Shown: positions 16,888 through 26,137 of the stretch, piece by piece
Layout of the letters: each line of letters starts with the position of its first letter
Numbering within the stretch: the first letter of the stretch is position 1
Source: Flavobacterium ammonificans
GTDB taxonomy: Bacteria > Bacteroidota > Bacteroidia > Flavobacteriales > Flavobacteriaceae
NCBI RefSeq assembly: GCF_020886115.1
Contig: NZ_AP025185.1
Span: forward strand, 1,364,001 to 1,428,000
Direction: 5' to 3'
Length of the DNA stretch: 64,000 bases
The notes under the pieces: generated by a model
Database searches by the model: none
What the model was told of the DNA's origin: nothing
What the model saw: only the letters and a program-made list of their open reading frames with translations
Made by a program: the position numbers and the translations under genes

Positions 16888-18453
16888 TTATTTAGCGATA
16901 TTTACCGCTCTAGTCTCTCTAATTACTGTTACTTTAACTTGACCTGGATAGGTCATTTCAGTTTGAATTTTTTGTGAAATTTCGAATGATAAGTTAGATG
17001 CTTTGTCATCAGAAACTTTTTCGCTTTCTACAATTACACGTAATTCTCTACCTGCTTGAATCGCGTAAGCACTTTTTACTCCGCCAAATCCGTAAGCTAC
17101 TTCTTCAAGATCTTTCAAACGTTGAATGTATGAATCCAATACTTGTCTTCTTGCTCCTGGTCTTGCTCCTGAAATAGCATCACACACTTGAATGATTGGA
17201 GACAATAATGATTTCATCTCAATCTCGTCGTGGTGCGCTCCAATAGCATTACATACTTCTTCTTTCTCACCGTATTTCTCAGCCCATTGCATCCCTAATA
17301 AAGCGTGTGGTAAATCACTTTCTGCATCTGGCACTTTACCAATATCGTGTAATAAACCGGCTCTCTTCGCCAATTTTACATTCAATCCTAATTCGGCAGC
17401 CATAATTCCACAAAGCTTAGATACTTCACGTGAGTGTTGCAATAAGTTTTGTCCGTAAGATGAACGGTATTTCATTCTACCTACCACTTTAATCAATTCA
17501 GGGTGTAATCCGTGGATACCTAAATCAATTACCGTACGTTTACCTACTTCAATGATTTCGTCATCGATTTGTTTTGCAGTTTTAGCAACAACTTCTTCGA
17601 TACGCGCAGGGTGAATTCGTCCGTCAGTTACTAATTTATGTAATGACAAACGGGCAATTTCTCTACGTACTGGATCAAAACAAGAAAGGATAATTGCTTC
17701 AGGAGTATCATCTACTATAATTTCCACTCCGGTAGCGGCTTCTAACGCTCTAATGTTACGTCCTTCACGTCCAATAATTCTACCTTTTACATCATCTGAT
17801 TCAATGTTGAAAACAGAAACGCAATTTTCAACTGCTTCTTCTGTACCTACACGTTGGATGGTATTGATGATTATTTTCTTCGCTTCTTGCTGTGCAGTTA
17901 ATTTCGCCTCTTCAATAGTATCTTGAATTTGAGACATCGCTTGCGTCTTAGCTTCAGCTTTTAAACCTTCAATTAATTGCTCTTTTGCGTCTTCTGCTGA
18001 TAATCCAGAAATCACTTCTAACTGTTGCAGCTGACTTTTATGCATTCTTTCTACTTCGGCTTGCTTCTTTTCTAAGATTTCCAATTTAGAAGTATACTCA
18101 AGTGTTTTAGCTTCGTAGTCGTCGTTTACTCTTTTGGCTTTAGCCAATTCATTTGAAATTAGAGATTCTTTATCGCGAACTCTTTTTTCTACTTCAGCTA
18201 CTTTTTTATCACGAGCTAAAATTACTTGTTCGTGTTCAGATTTCAATTCGATAAACTTTTCTTTAGCTTGAAGAATTTTATCTTTTTTGATGTTTTCTGC
18301 TTCAAAATTAGCGTCTTTGATAATAGATGCTGCTTCTTTTTTCGCTGTCTTTATTAGGTTCGAAATGTTGCTTTTTTCTAAGATTTTTGCAATTGCAAAA
18401 CCAGCTACTACTCCTACTATTCCGGTAATAATGATTGTTACTATGTTGTCCAT
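16888..18453 (-). CDS. rny: ribonuclease Y
   Basis: 521 residues. One N-terminal membrane anchor (residues about 5-25), a long coiled coil rich in Lys/Glu (about 30-200), a KH RNA-binding domain ([20 protein letters not shown]), then an HD domain ([33 protein letters not shown]). It is an endonuclease that starts mRNA decay at the membrane. It follows zapA and the 6S RNA gene on the same strand. Confidence 0.97.
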   Translation of the reverse strand: MDNIVTIIITGIVGVVAGFAIAKILEKSNISNLIKTAKKEAASIIKDANFEAENIKKDKILQAKEKFIELKSEHEQVILARDKKVAEVEKRVRDKESLISNELAKAKRVNDDYEAKTLEYTSKLEILEKKQAEVERMHKSQLQQLEVISGLSAEDAKEQLIEGLKAEAKTQAMSQIQDTIEEAKLTAQQEAKKIIINTIQRVGTEEAVENCVSVFNIESDDVKGRIIGREGRNIRALEAATGVEIIVDDTPEAIILSCFDPVRREIARLSLHKLVTDGRIHPARIEEVVAKTAKQIDDEIIEVGKRTVIDLGIHGLHPELIKVVGRMKYRSSYGQNLLQHSREVSKLCGIMAAELGLNVKLAKRAGLLHDIGKVPDAESDLPHALLGMQWAEKYGEKEEVCNAIGAHHDEIEMKSLLSPIIQVCDAISGARPGARRQVLDSYIQRLKDLEEVAYGFGGVKSAYAIQAGRELRVIVESEKVSDDKASNLSFEISQKIQTEMTYPGQVKVTVIRETRAVNIAK

Positions 18454-18481
18454 GTTAATTAAAAATTGATGTATAAAAAAA

Positions 18482-18635
18482 GCCTACATTAGGTGCTTGT
18501 ATAAACTCGAAAAGACAAGTTTTGAGCTAACTCACTGTTCAAGCTTCCTTACCAAAGTAGGGCATGCTATAGTAGTGATGATTTGCTCATTCTAAATTGT
18601 TAGTGTTGAGTTTACCAAATTGAACTAATGTAGGC
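18482..18635 (-). ncRNA. ssrS: 6S RNA (6S-Flavo type)
   Basis: Perfect 11-bp closing stem between 18482-18492 and 18625-18635 (GCCTACATTAG and complement), enclosing about 130 bases. On the minus strand the 3' arm runs straight into TTTTTTT, giving the end of the transcript and the strand. It lies between zapA and rny; 6S genes are often next to zapA, and a 6S-Flavo family is known in Flavobacteria. 6S RNA mimics an open promoter and holds RNA polymerase. No clear -7 box was found upstream; processing from the zapA transcript is possible. Confidence 0.78.
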
Positions 18636-18661
18636 AGTATCTTAGTCTATGTAAGAACGTA

Positions 18662-18955
18662 TTATTTATTGAGATAGTTGTCTAATATCGTATTGATTTT
18701 ATTCAATCTTTCGATAGTTTCTTCTCCGTCAATTGCGTTATCGATTTGCTTTTGTTCTACTTGAGAAGCAAATTGTAGGGCACACATGGCCAATACATCT
18801 TGCTTGTCTCGAACAGCATAATTTTCTTCAAATTGCTTAATCATGGTATCAATCTTTTTAGAAGCACTTCGAAGTCCTTCTTCTTGAGATGGGTCTACCG
18901 TTAATGGGTAAACTCGATCTGCAATTGATATTTTTATTTTAAGCTTTTCGTCCAT
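18662..18955 (-). CDS. zapA: cell division protein ZapA
   Basis: 97 residues. LKIKISIADRVYPLTVDPSQ and EEGLRSASKKIDTMIKQFEE form the small globular head; the rest is a coiled coil containing DVLAMCALQFASQVEQ. ZapA cross-links FtsZ filaments at the division ring. It is preceded by a coiled-coil gene (4 bp gap) and followed by the 6S RNA gene. Confidence 0.92.
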   Translation of the reverse strand: MDEKLKIKISIADRVYPLTVDPSQEEGLRSASKKIDTMIKQFEENYAVRDKQDVLAMCALQFASQVEQKQIDNAIDGEETIERLNKINTILDNYLNK

Positions 18956-18959
18956 AATT

Positions 18960-19250
18960 TTAATCTGATAGCTGTGCTATGCAGTAATCAATTTCGCGAA
19001 TTAACGAATTTATTTTAAGCTTAGTATCTCTTTTGTTTTCTTCACTGCCGAGCAATGAGTTGGCTATTTTGAGTGCTTCATACTCTTTTTTCAAAGAATC
19101 AATCTCACGAGATTGGTTTTGTATGATAGCATTTGTGTTGGATAATTCGGTCTTTAATTCTAGATTGAGTTGCTCTAAACTAGTATTCCTAGCGAAGAGT
19201 TTTTCAATCTTATTTTCAAGAGTATCAATTATTTCAGCAATCACACTCAT
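18960..19250 (-). CDS. coiled-coil protein upstream of zapA (ZapB-like position)
   Basis: 96 residues, almost all coiled coil: IIDTLENKIEKLFARNTSLE then QLNLELKTELSNTNAII, with Leu-rich heptads. No catalytic motif. Its 4-bp spacing to zapA suggests a joint role at the Z-ring, like ZapB in enterobacteria, but homology to ZapB is not shown. Family unknown to me by name. Confidence 0.78.
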   Translation of the reverse strand: MSVIAEIIDTLENKIEKLFARNTSLEQLNLELKTELSNTNAIIQNQSREIDSLKKEYEALKIANSLLGSEENKRDTKLKINSLIREIDYCIAQLSD

Positions 19251-19430
19251 TAGTATTCCAATTCATTACTTAATCTTACAAAGTTAGTATTCCTTTTTAT
19301 TAATACAATAGTTTATTTGCTTTTTTATTGAAAAACAACTAAATTATTAGGATACAAAGGGTTACGGATTTGAGTTGAATCAGATTTTATTTGTGATTTT
19401 GTTTTTTTATCTTAGCCAAAATAAATTGAT

Positions 19431-21125
19431 ATGCGCCTCATTATTTTTTATTTTCTTTTTTCTATTTCATTAGTGGCACAAAATAATTTTCCTAAAGATT
19501 ATTTTGGTTCTCCTTTGGATATTCCTATGCAGTTATCGGGGAATTTCGGAGAATTACGTCCGAATCATTTTCATGCAGGATTTGATTTTAAAACCCAACA
19601 AAAAGAAGGTTTGAAGGTTTTTGCTGTGGCTGAAGGCTATGTCTCTCGAATTAAAATTTCGACTTTTGGTAACGGAAAAACAATCTATATATCACATCCA
19701 AATGGGTATACATCAGTTTATGCTCATCTGCAGAAGGCAGTAGGTTCCATTCAGGATTTTATAACAAAAACGCATTATAAAGAACAAGCTTTTGAAATTG
19801 AAATGTATCTCAAACCGGGAGAAATTCCAGTACAAAAAGGGGAGTGGATTGCTTTATCGGGTAATTCAGGAGCTTCAGAAGGGCCTCATTTGCATTTTGA
19901 AATTCGCGATTCAAAAACAGAGTTTATTATTAACCCAATGCTTTTTGGTTATGATAATTTAATTAAAGACACTAAAAAACCAATAGTTTCTGCTTTGTAT
20001 GTTTACCCGTTAACTCCCTCGACAACAGTAAATAAATCCAAACGTCCTATTTTAATCAATTTTTCTATGCAAAAGGAGGGTGGATTTATTTCAGATAAAG
20101 TGTTGGCTAATGGACCTATTGGATTTGGAATTGTTGCAGATGATTACGATGACATTTCATTCAATAAAAATGGAGTGTATAGTGTGCATTCAATTCTGAA
20201 TGGACAAGCAACTTTTGGTTACCAATTCGATACGTATTCATTTGATGATATGCGTTATATTAATGCCTTAATCGATTATTCCAAATACAAAAAGACGAAA
20301 CAGCGGGTGCAAAAATTATTTATGAATTCTAAATATAATTTGCCTTTTATCAAGACGGATGAAGCGAAAGGTCAAATTTCCCCAGTACCCAATTTAGATG
20401 GGATATACCGAATTGAAGTGGGTGATTTTTTTGGAAATAAAACAATTATTTCTGTACCCATTCAATATGATACAACCCCAGTTTTAGTTCCTGCTGAACC
20501 CACAATTTCTAAATATTTTGTAAAATCTATAAAAGATAATATTTTTGAAAAAGACAATGCTTCTGTATTTTTTCCTGCTGGTACTTTTTACGATGATTTT
20601 ACAATGAATTTTGATGTACGAAACAGTATTTTACACCTTCATGACGACAGTGTACCAGCACATACAAATTTCACCATTACTATTTCAGATTGTTTAATTC
20701 CAAAAGAAAAACAGGATAAAACCTATATTGCACGAATTGAAGGAGATAAATTAATTTACAATCCAACTTTCAGAAGAGACACTACTTTTTCAGCTAAGGT
20801 TAAGATTTTAGGGAAATACAAATTAGTTGCAGATACGTTAGCCCCTAAGATAACATTAGCAAAGTCAATTGAAGGAAAATGGATAAGTCAAGACGCAATC
20901 CAATTGCAAATTTCAGATACAGGTTCTGGCATAAAAAAGTATAATGGGTTTCTGAACGGACGTTGGGTTTTGTTTGAGTACGACAATAAGACCAATACCA
21001 TTACTCATGTTTTTAATGACGAATTTCTTTTGAATGGGTCTAATGAGTTGAAACTAATTGTGTCAGATGCTATGGGAAATTCTACTACCTTTGAAACTCG
21101 ATTTAATCGGAGTGTAAAAAAATAA
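19431..21125 (+). CDS. M23-family metallopeptidase (LytM-type), exported
   Basis: 564 residues. Signal peptide (MRLIIFYFLFSISLVAQ), then the M23 domain: GNFGELRPNHFHAGFDFKTQ (zinc His and Asp, about residues 36-55), YAHLQK, and GPHLHFEIRDS (about 147-157). The C-terminal 350 residues are beta-rich, with no clear named domain. It probably cuts peptidoglycan cross-links in the periplasm, or acts as a LytM regulator; all zinc ligands appear present. It precedes a TonB-dependent receptor by 4 bp, suggesting one transcript. Confidence 0.9.
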   Translation: MRLIIFYFLFSISLVAQNNFPKDYFGSPLDIPMQLSGNFGELRPNHFHAGFDFKTQQKEGLKVFAVAEGYVSRIKISTFGNGKTIYISHPNGYTSVYAHLQKAVGSIQDFITKTHYKEQAFEIEMYLKPGEIPVQKGEWIALSGNSGASEGPHLHFEIRDSKTEFIINPMLFGYDNLIKDTKKPIVSALYVYPLTPSTTVNKSKRPILINFSMQKEGGFISDKVLANGPIGFGIVADDYDDISFNKNGVYSVHSILNGQATFGYQFDTYSFDDMRYINALIDYSKYKKTKQRVQKLFMNSKYNLPFIKTDEAKGQISPVPNLDGIYRIEVGDFFGNKTIISVPIQYDTTPVLVPAEPTISKYFVKSIKDNIFEKDNASVFFPAGTFYDDFTMNFDVRNSILHLHDDSVPAHTNFTITISDCLIPKEKQDKTYIARIEGDKLIYNPTFRRDTTFSAKVKILGKYKLVADTLAPKITLAKSIEGKWISQDAIQLQISDTGSGIKKYNGFLNGRWVLFEYDNKTNTITHVFNDEFLLNGSNELKLIVSDAMGNSTTFETRFNRSVKK

Positions 21126-21129
21126 TCGT

Positions 21130-23598
21130 TTGAAAAACAGTCTAACATTTAGCATTTATTTTTTCTTTTTAGGGGTATCTTTTATCTCTTTGGCACAAAA
21201 TGCTAGAGTTAAAGGTGTCGTTTTAGATGAGAATAAGGTTCCTATAGCGAATGTTGCTATTTCTAGCGAAACTAATTCCACCCGATCCAATAGTAATGGC
21301 TTTTATGAGCTGCCTATTCCCGCCCAAAAGAAAACGACTATTGTTTTTTCTCATCTGGCATTTAAATCAGTAAGTGCAATAATTTCTTTACAACCCAATG
21401 CAATTTTTGAATTCAATCCTATTATGAATACTAGGATAGAACAAATGGGAGAAGTAATTGTGTCTTCAAAAAATAAGAATCGAATTCAAGGTATTACATC
21501 AATTACTCCAGAGATTTTGCGAAAAACTCCTGGAGCGAATGCAGGTGTTGAGAATGTGTTAAAGACTTTGGCAGGAGTCAATTCTAATAATGAATTAAGT
21601 AGTCAGTACGGTGTTCGTGGTGGAAATTATGATGAAAATTTAGTCTATGTTAACGAAGTTGAAGTGTATCGTCCTTTCTTAATTCGATCAGGTCAGCAAG
21701 AAGGATTGAGTTTTATCAATTCAGATTTAGTCCAGAATATTGACTTTTCTGCTGGTGGGTTTCAGGCTAAATACGGAGATAAATTGTCTTCTGTTTTAGA
21801 CATTACGTATCGAAAACCAACCGCATTCGGAGCTAATTTTGAGGCTAGTTTCTTAGGAGGGAGTTTGTCTGTTGACGCTGTTTCAAAAAATAAAAAGTGG
21901 TCAGCTGTTACAGGAGTTCGGTACCGCAACAATAGTCTTTTGGTGAATAGTCAAGAAACACAAACTAATTTTACTCCTTCCTTTGTTGATGTCCAAACCA
22001 ATATATATTATCAGGCTTCCGCCAAATGGCAGTGGAGTTTTTTAGGTACTATTTCTAAAAATAACTACGAATACCAACCTTTGACGCGCCAAACTAATTT
22101 TGGAACTCTAGACCAGCCTATGGCACTTTTAGTCTTTTATGAAGGACAAGAAAAAAATAGCTACGGTACTTATTTTGGAGCAATTAAAACTACTTTTAAG
22201 CCTATTGAGACATTTAGTTTAAAGTTGATAAGCTCACTCTATCATACTGTTGAACAAGAGCACTTTGATATTTTGGCTCAATATCGTTTAGGGGAAGTAG
22301 ATAACAATGTTGCTTCTGAAAATTACGGAAAAGTTTCCTATTCGCGTGGTATTGGATCACAGTTAAACCACGCCCGAAATAATCTAGATGCTTTAATTGC
22401 TACTATCGAATTGAAAGGATTTCATGATTGGAAGAAAAGCCAATTGGACTGGGGAGTAAAATATACTCGAGAGTCTATTCGTGATCGAGTAGTGGAGTGG
22501 GAAGTCATTGATTCGCTTGGTTTTTCGATTCCACCTCCTACTATTTTACCTCAACGTGATGAGCCAAATACCATCTATTCTGGACCACTTGTTCCCTATC
22601 AAAATGTGCGTGCTACAAATTTTAACACCATCAATAGATTCTCAGGTTTTGCCCAATGGAATTCAAAGTCTAATTTAGGGTCTGCTAAGCTTTGGTACAA
22701 TGCAGGTTTGCGTTTTCAGCATTGGGAAGTAGCTGGAACTAATGCTTTAGGAAAGTCACAATTTGTTTGGAGTCCGCGCGCACAAATAGCCATTCAACCC
22801 AATTGGGAAAAGGATATTCTATTCAGACTATCCGGCGGACTGTATTACCAGCCTCCTTTTTATAGAGAATTACGTGACGCCGATGGCATAGTACAAACTA
22901 ATGTCAAAGCCCAGCAATCTGTTCATTTAGTGGTTGCGAATGACTACAATTTTAAGATGTGGAATCGTCCGTTTAAATTGGTTTCTGAACTCTATTTTAA
23001 ATCCATGTCGGATGTTAATACCTATACAATTGATAATGTTCGTATTCGGTATGCAGCCAACAATTTGGCGAAGGCCTATGCACAAGGTCTTGACTTCCGA
23101 TTGAATGGGGAATTTGTTCCCGGAACGGAGTCTTGGTTTAGTTTTGGGTATTTGAAAACAGAGGAAAATAGTGAAAACAGAGGATATATTGCGCGACCAA
23201 CGGACCAGTTATTAAAGTTTGGTATTTTATTTCAAGATTATATGCCCACTATTCCGAGTATGAAAGTGTATTTAAATTTAGTCTATAATACGGGATTACC
23301 AGGCGGTTCTCCTTCGTATGCAGATCCGTATCAATATCAAAATAGACTGCGGGATTACCGTCGAGCGGATGTTGGTTTTTCTAAAGTATTGATTGATAAT
23401 TATAGTAATTCAAAGAAGAAGAATTGGCTAGGTAATTTTAAAGAATTAGCTGTAGGAGCAGAGATATTTAATCTATTTAATAATCAAAATGCGATCACCA
23501 ATACTTGGGTTCGGGATGTGTATTCTAAAAATCAATACGCTATTCCGAATTACATGACTACACGAGTTTTTAATATCAAATTGACGGCTAAATTATAG
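21130..23598 (+). CDS. TonB-dependent outer membrane receptor with carboxypeptidase-like N-domain
   Basis: 822 residues from a TTG start 4 bp after the M23 gene; the TTG gives an immediate signal peptide (MKNSLTFSIYFFFLGVSFIS). Next come a CarboxypepD_reg-like domain (RVKGVVLDENKVPIANVAIS), a plug (VENVLKTLAGVNSNNELSSQ then YGVRGGNYDENLVYVNEVEV) and a 22-strand barrel. No SusD partner is adjacent, so it is not a classic glycan pair. The ligand is unknown; pairing with a peptidase hints at envelope fragments, which is inference. Confidence 0.88.
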   Translation: MKNSLTFSIYFFFLGVSFISLAQNARVKGVVLDENKVPIANVAISSETNSTRSNSNGFYELPIPAQKKTTIVFSHLAFKSVSAIISLQPNAIFEFNPIMNTRIEQMGEVIVSSKNKNRIQGITSITPEILRKTPGANAGVENVLKTLAGVNSNNELSSQYGVRGGNYDENLVYVNEVEVYRPFLIRSGQQEGLSFINSDLVQNIDFSAGGFQAKYGDKLSSVLDITYRKPTAFGANFEASFLGGSLSVDAVSKNKKWSAVTGVRYRNNSLLVNSQETQTNFTPSFVDVQTNIYYQASAKWQWSFLGTISKNNYEYQPLTRQTNFGTLDQPMALLVFYEGQEKNSYGTYFGAIKTTFKPIETFSLKLISSLYHTVEQEHFDILAQYRLGEVDNNVASENYGKVSYSRGIGSQLNHARNNLDALIATIELKGFHDWKKSQLDWGVKYTRESIRDRVVEWEVIDSLGFSIPPPTILPQRDEPNTIYSGPLVPYQNVRATNFNTINRFSGFAQWNSKSNLGSAKLWYNAGLRFQHWEVAGTNALGKSQFVWSPRAQIAIQPNWEKDILFRLSGGLYYQPPFYRELRDADGIVQTNVKAQQSVHLVVANDYNFKMWNRPFKLVSELYFKSMSDVNTYTIDNVRIRYAANNLAKAYAQGLDFRLNGEFVPGTESWFSFGYLKTEENSENRGYIARPTDQLLKFGILFQDYMPTIPSMKVYLNLVYNTGLPGGSPSYADPYQYQNRLRDYRRADVGFSKVLIDNYSNSKKKNWLGNFKELAVGAEIFNLFNNQNAITNTWVRDVYSKNQYAIPNYMTTRVFNIKLTAKL

Positions 23599-23599
23599 T

Positions 23600-24301
23600 C
23601 TAAATTAAGATATCACTTTCTAAATCTGATTTTTCAATTTCAATATCAAAACCTAATTTAGATACTAATTCTATAACCAAGTTTTTGTACCAGTTTTCAG
23701 ATTTTGGATGAATGTAAATTTTATCAATCAATTGGCTGATATCCACATTGATTTTAATTCCATCATTAATGTTGATTTTAGTATCGGAAGTATCAGATAT
23801 AATTCGGACTTCACGTTCGTATTGAAAGCTTTTTCGTTTGAACAAGAAGGGAAAAAATAAATCATCAAACGGAATATATTCTTTCTTATAATCGATATAA
23901 TTCACTTGCCCGATGTATTGCTTTAAGTTTTTTTCAGGTTCCAATGCTTTTTGCAATCGCCCAATAGTAGATTGGATAGCCAATCCTTCACTGTTTTGTG
24001 TGAAAATTTGCCACATAGCGAAAGATTCGTATTCATTGATGTGCCAACTACTAATAGCTACTTTTTCGCGGTGGGTTTTGTAATAATTTAAAAATTCAGG
24101 ATTGTTAACAGCTAATTTTTTAATCTCCTCAAAAGTGGGTTCGCTAAAAGTACCTTCGTATTGGTCTTCAAATTTATCAGAACGCGACATGAATAACTTT
24201 TGAGAAAGTAACAAATCCAAAAATTTAGACAAATCCAAATATTTCCAAACAATGGTGTTTGGATCTTCAGGGAGTTTAATATTTGGACTTGATAAATACA
24301 T
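23600..24301 (-). CDS. DUF2971 domain protein
   Basis: 233 residues, soluble. IVWKYLDLSKFLDLLLSQKL, then FMSRSDKFEDQYEGTF, ISSWHINEYESFAMWQIF and KRKSFQYEREVRII are hallmarks of DUF2971. The function is unknown; members occur as singletons and near mobile or defence genes. Here it is the last gene of a co-directional series after the ABC exporter (2 bp gap) and converges with the TonB receptor (1 bp gap), so it looks like an ordinary chromosomal copy. Confidence 0.85.
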   Translation of the reverse strand: MYLSSPNIKLPEDPNTIVWKYLDLSKFLDLLLSQKLFMSRSDKFEDQYEGTFSEPTFEEIKKLAVNNPEFLNYYKTHREKVAISSWHINEYESFAMWQIFTQNSEGLAIQSTIGRLQKALEPEKNLKQYIGQVNYIDYKKEYIPFDDLFFPFLFKRKSFQYEREVRIISDTSDTKININDGIKINVDISQLIDKIYIHPKSENWYKNLVIELVSKLGFDIEIEKSDLESDILI

Positions 24302-24303
24302 TT

Positions 24304-26133
24304 TTATTCGAGTGATTGCATACTCACCAATTTGTTGTAGGTTCCGTTCAATGCAATTAATTCTTCATGAGTGCCTTGTTCTACAATTCGACCTTTTTGC
24401 ATTACAACAATTTTGTTTGCTTTTTGAATAGTAGAGAGGCGGTGTGCAATAACAATAGATGTTCGGTTTTGCATCATATTTTCGAGGGCTACTTGCACAA
24501 ATTTTTCACTTTCAGTATCCAATGCTGAAGTCGCCTCGTCTAAAATCATAATTGGTGGATTTTTTAAAACTGCACGTGCAATCGATAGACGTTGTTTTTG
24601 ACCTCCTGATAATTTATTACCGCTATCACCTATATTAGTGTGAATTCCATGAGGCAATTCGTTCACAAATTCAAAAGCATTGGCAATTTTTAGGGCTTCG
24701 ATAATTTCTTCATCAGTAGCATCCTCTTTTCCTAAAGCAATATTAGCTTTTATTGTGTCATTAAATAATATACTGTCTTGAGTAACTAGGCCTATTAAAC
24801 CTCGCAAGCAATGAATATCTAATTTTTTAATATCAATACCATCAATTTGAATGGTACCTTCGTTCACATCATAAAAGCGAGTCAATAAATTGGCAATTGT
24901 ACTTTTTCCGCTACCAGATTGACCTACTAACGCAACTGTTTGCCCTTTGTTTACCTCTAATGAAAACTCTTTCAGTACATTATCATCTTTGTATTTAAAG
25001 TTGATATTTGAGATGGTAATATTTGAATCAAATGATTTTTTAATTATGGCATTTTTATCATTTGGAATGGTGTTTTCAATTTCTAAAACTTCAAAAACAC
25101 GTTCGGCGGCAGCTAATCCATTTTTAACAGCATAAGAAGCTTTAGAGATGTTTTTGGCAGGTGTCAATATGTTGTAAGCAAGTAACATATATACAAGAAA
25201 TAGCGAGCCATCCAATGTTTTGTCGACTAATACTAGATTGCCCCCATACCAAAGTAAGGTTGCTATGGTCACAATTCCCATAAATTCGCTTAAGGGTGAA
25301 GCTAAATTATTTTTGTTTCCAATTAAATTTGAAAAAACAAAAAGTCTGTTGATGGAATCTCCAAACATAGTTTTGAATATTCCTTCAGCATTGTAACTTT
25401 TGATTACTTTAAGTCCAGATAAACTTTCTTCAACTAAAGAAATAAAATAACCACTTTCCTCTTGTGCTCGAGTGGATTTTGCTTTTAAACTTTTACCTAC
25501 TTTTGAAATTACAAATCCTGAAATTGGTATAAAAATAAATACAAATAATGTTAAATTAACACTAATGTTTAACATTGCAATTATGGTAAAAAGTATTGTT
25601 AAAGGTTCTTTAACGATGAGTTCAAGAATAGAGAAAAATGAATTTTGAACTTCATTCACATCGCCTAGCATTCTCGCCATCATATCTCCTTTTCTTTTTT
25701 CTGAATAATAAGGGATAGGTAATTCTACAATCTTATCATACATCGTTTTTCTTAAATCACGCAAAACACCGTTTTTTAGATGGGTAATGTGATAAGAAGC
25801 TAAAAAATTAAATACATTTTTCAATAAAAAGGTAATAATTACTAATACAACCACTAACAATAAAGCAGACTCAGGCCCCTGTGTTTTATTTAAATGAGAG
25901 ATATTATAGAAAAGCCATTCTTTTCCAAATTTCCCAATATTTTCAATTCCGTTAAACACTGGTTCTTTGATTACTTCATTGCTTTTTTTGAATAAAACTT
26001 CCAGTAATGGAAATAATGTAATCATGGAAAGAGTGCTAAATAAAGCGTATAAAATATTATATACAATGTTGAGAACAATGTTTGTCTTATACGGTTTCGT
26101 ATATGGTAATAGTTTAATTAAGTTTTTTTCCAT
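24304..26133 (-). CDS. MsbA-like ABC exporter (fused permease and ATPase)
   Basis: 609 residues. Six membrane segments in the first 330 residues, then the ATPase: Walker A LVGQSGSGKSTIANLL (about 394), Q-loop LVTQDSILFN, signature KLSGGQKQRLSIARAV, Walker B PPIMILDEATSALDTES, H-loop IVIAHRLST. It is a homodimeric exporter; MsbA flips lipid A, and such a role suits a Gram-negative flavobacterium, but drug or other lipid export is possible. Starts 4 bp after the phosphosugar mutase stop. Confidence 0.88.
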   Translation of the reverse strand: MEKNLIKLLPYTKPYKTNIVLNIVYNILYALFSTLSMITLFPLLEVLFKKSNEVIKEPVFNGIENIGKFGKEWLFYNISHLNKTQGPESALLLVVVLVIITFLLKNVFNFLASYHITHLKNGVLRDLRKTMYDKIVELPIPYYSEKRKGDMMARMLGDVNEVQNSFFSILELIVKEPLTILFTIIAMLNISVNLTLFVFIFIPISGFVISKVGKSLKAKSTRAQEESGYFISLVEESLSGLKVIKSYNAEGIFKTMFGDSINRLFVFSNLIGNKNNLASPLSEFMGIVTIATLLWYGGNLVLVDKTLDGSLFLVYMLLAYNILTPAKNISKASYAVKNGLAAAERVFEVLEIENTIPNDKNAIIKKSFDSNITISNINFKYKDDNVLKEFSLEVNKGQTVALVGQSGSGKSTIANLLTRFYDVNEGTIQIDGIDIKKLDIHCLRGLIGLVTQDSILFNDTIKANIALGKEDATDEEIIEALKIANAFEFVNELPHGIHTNIGDSGNKLSGGQKQRLSIARAVLKNPPIMILDEATSALDTESEKFVQVALENMMQNRTSIVIAHRLSTIQKANKIVVMQKGRIVEQGTHEELIALNGTYNKLVSMQSLE

Positions 26134-26137
26134 TAAT

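Noticed and set aside
23600..24301. DUF2971 gene as part of a defence island
   Set aside because: Its neighbours are a lipid-type exporter and a TonB receptor; no other defence genes are nearby.
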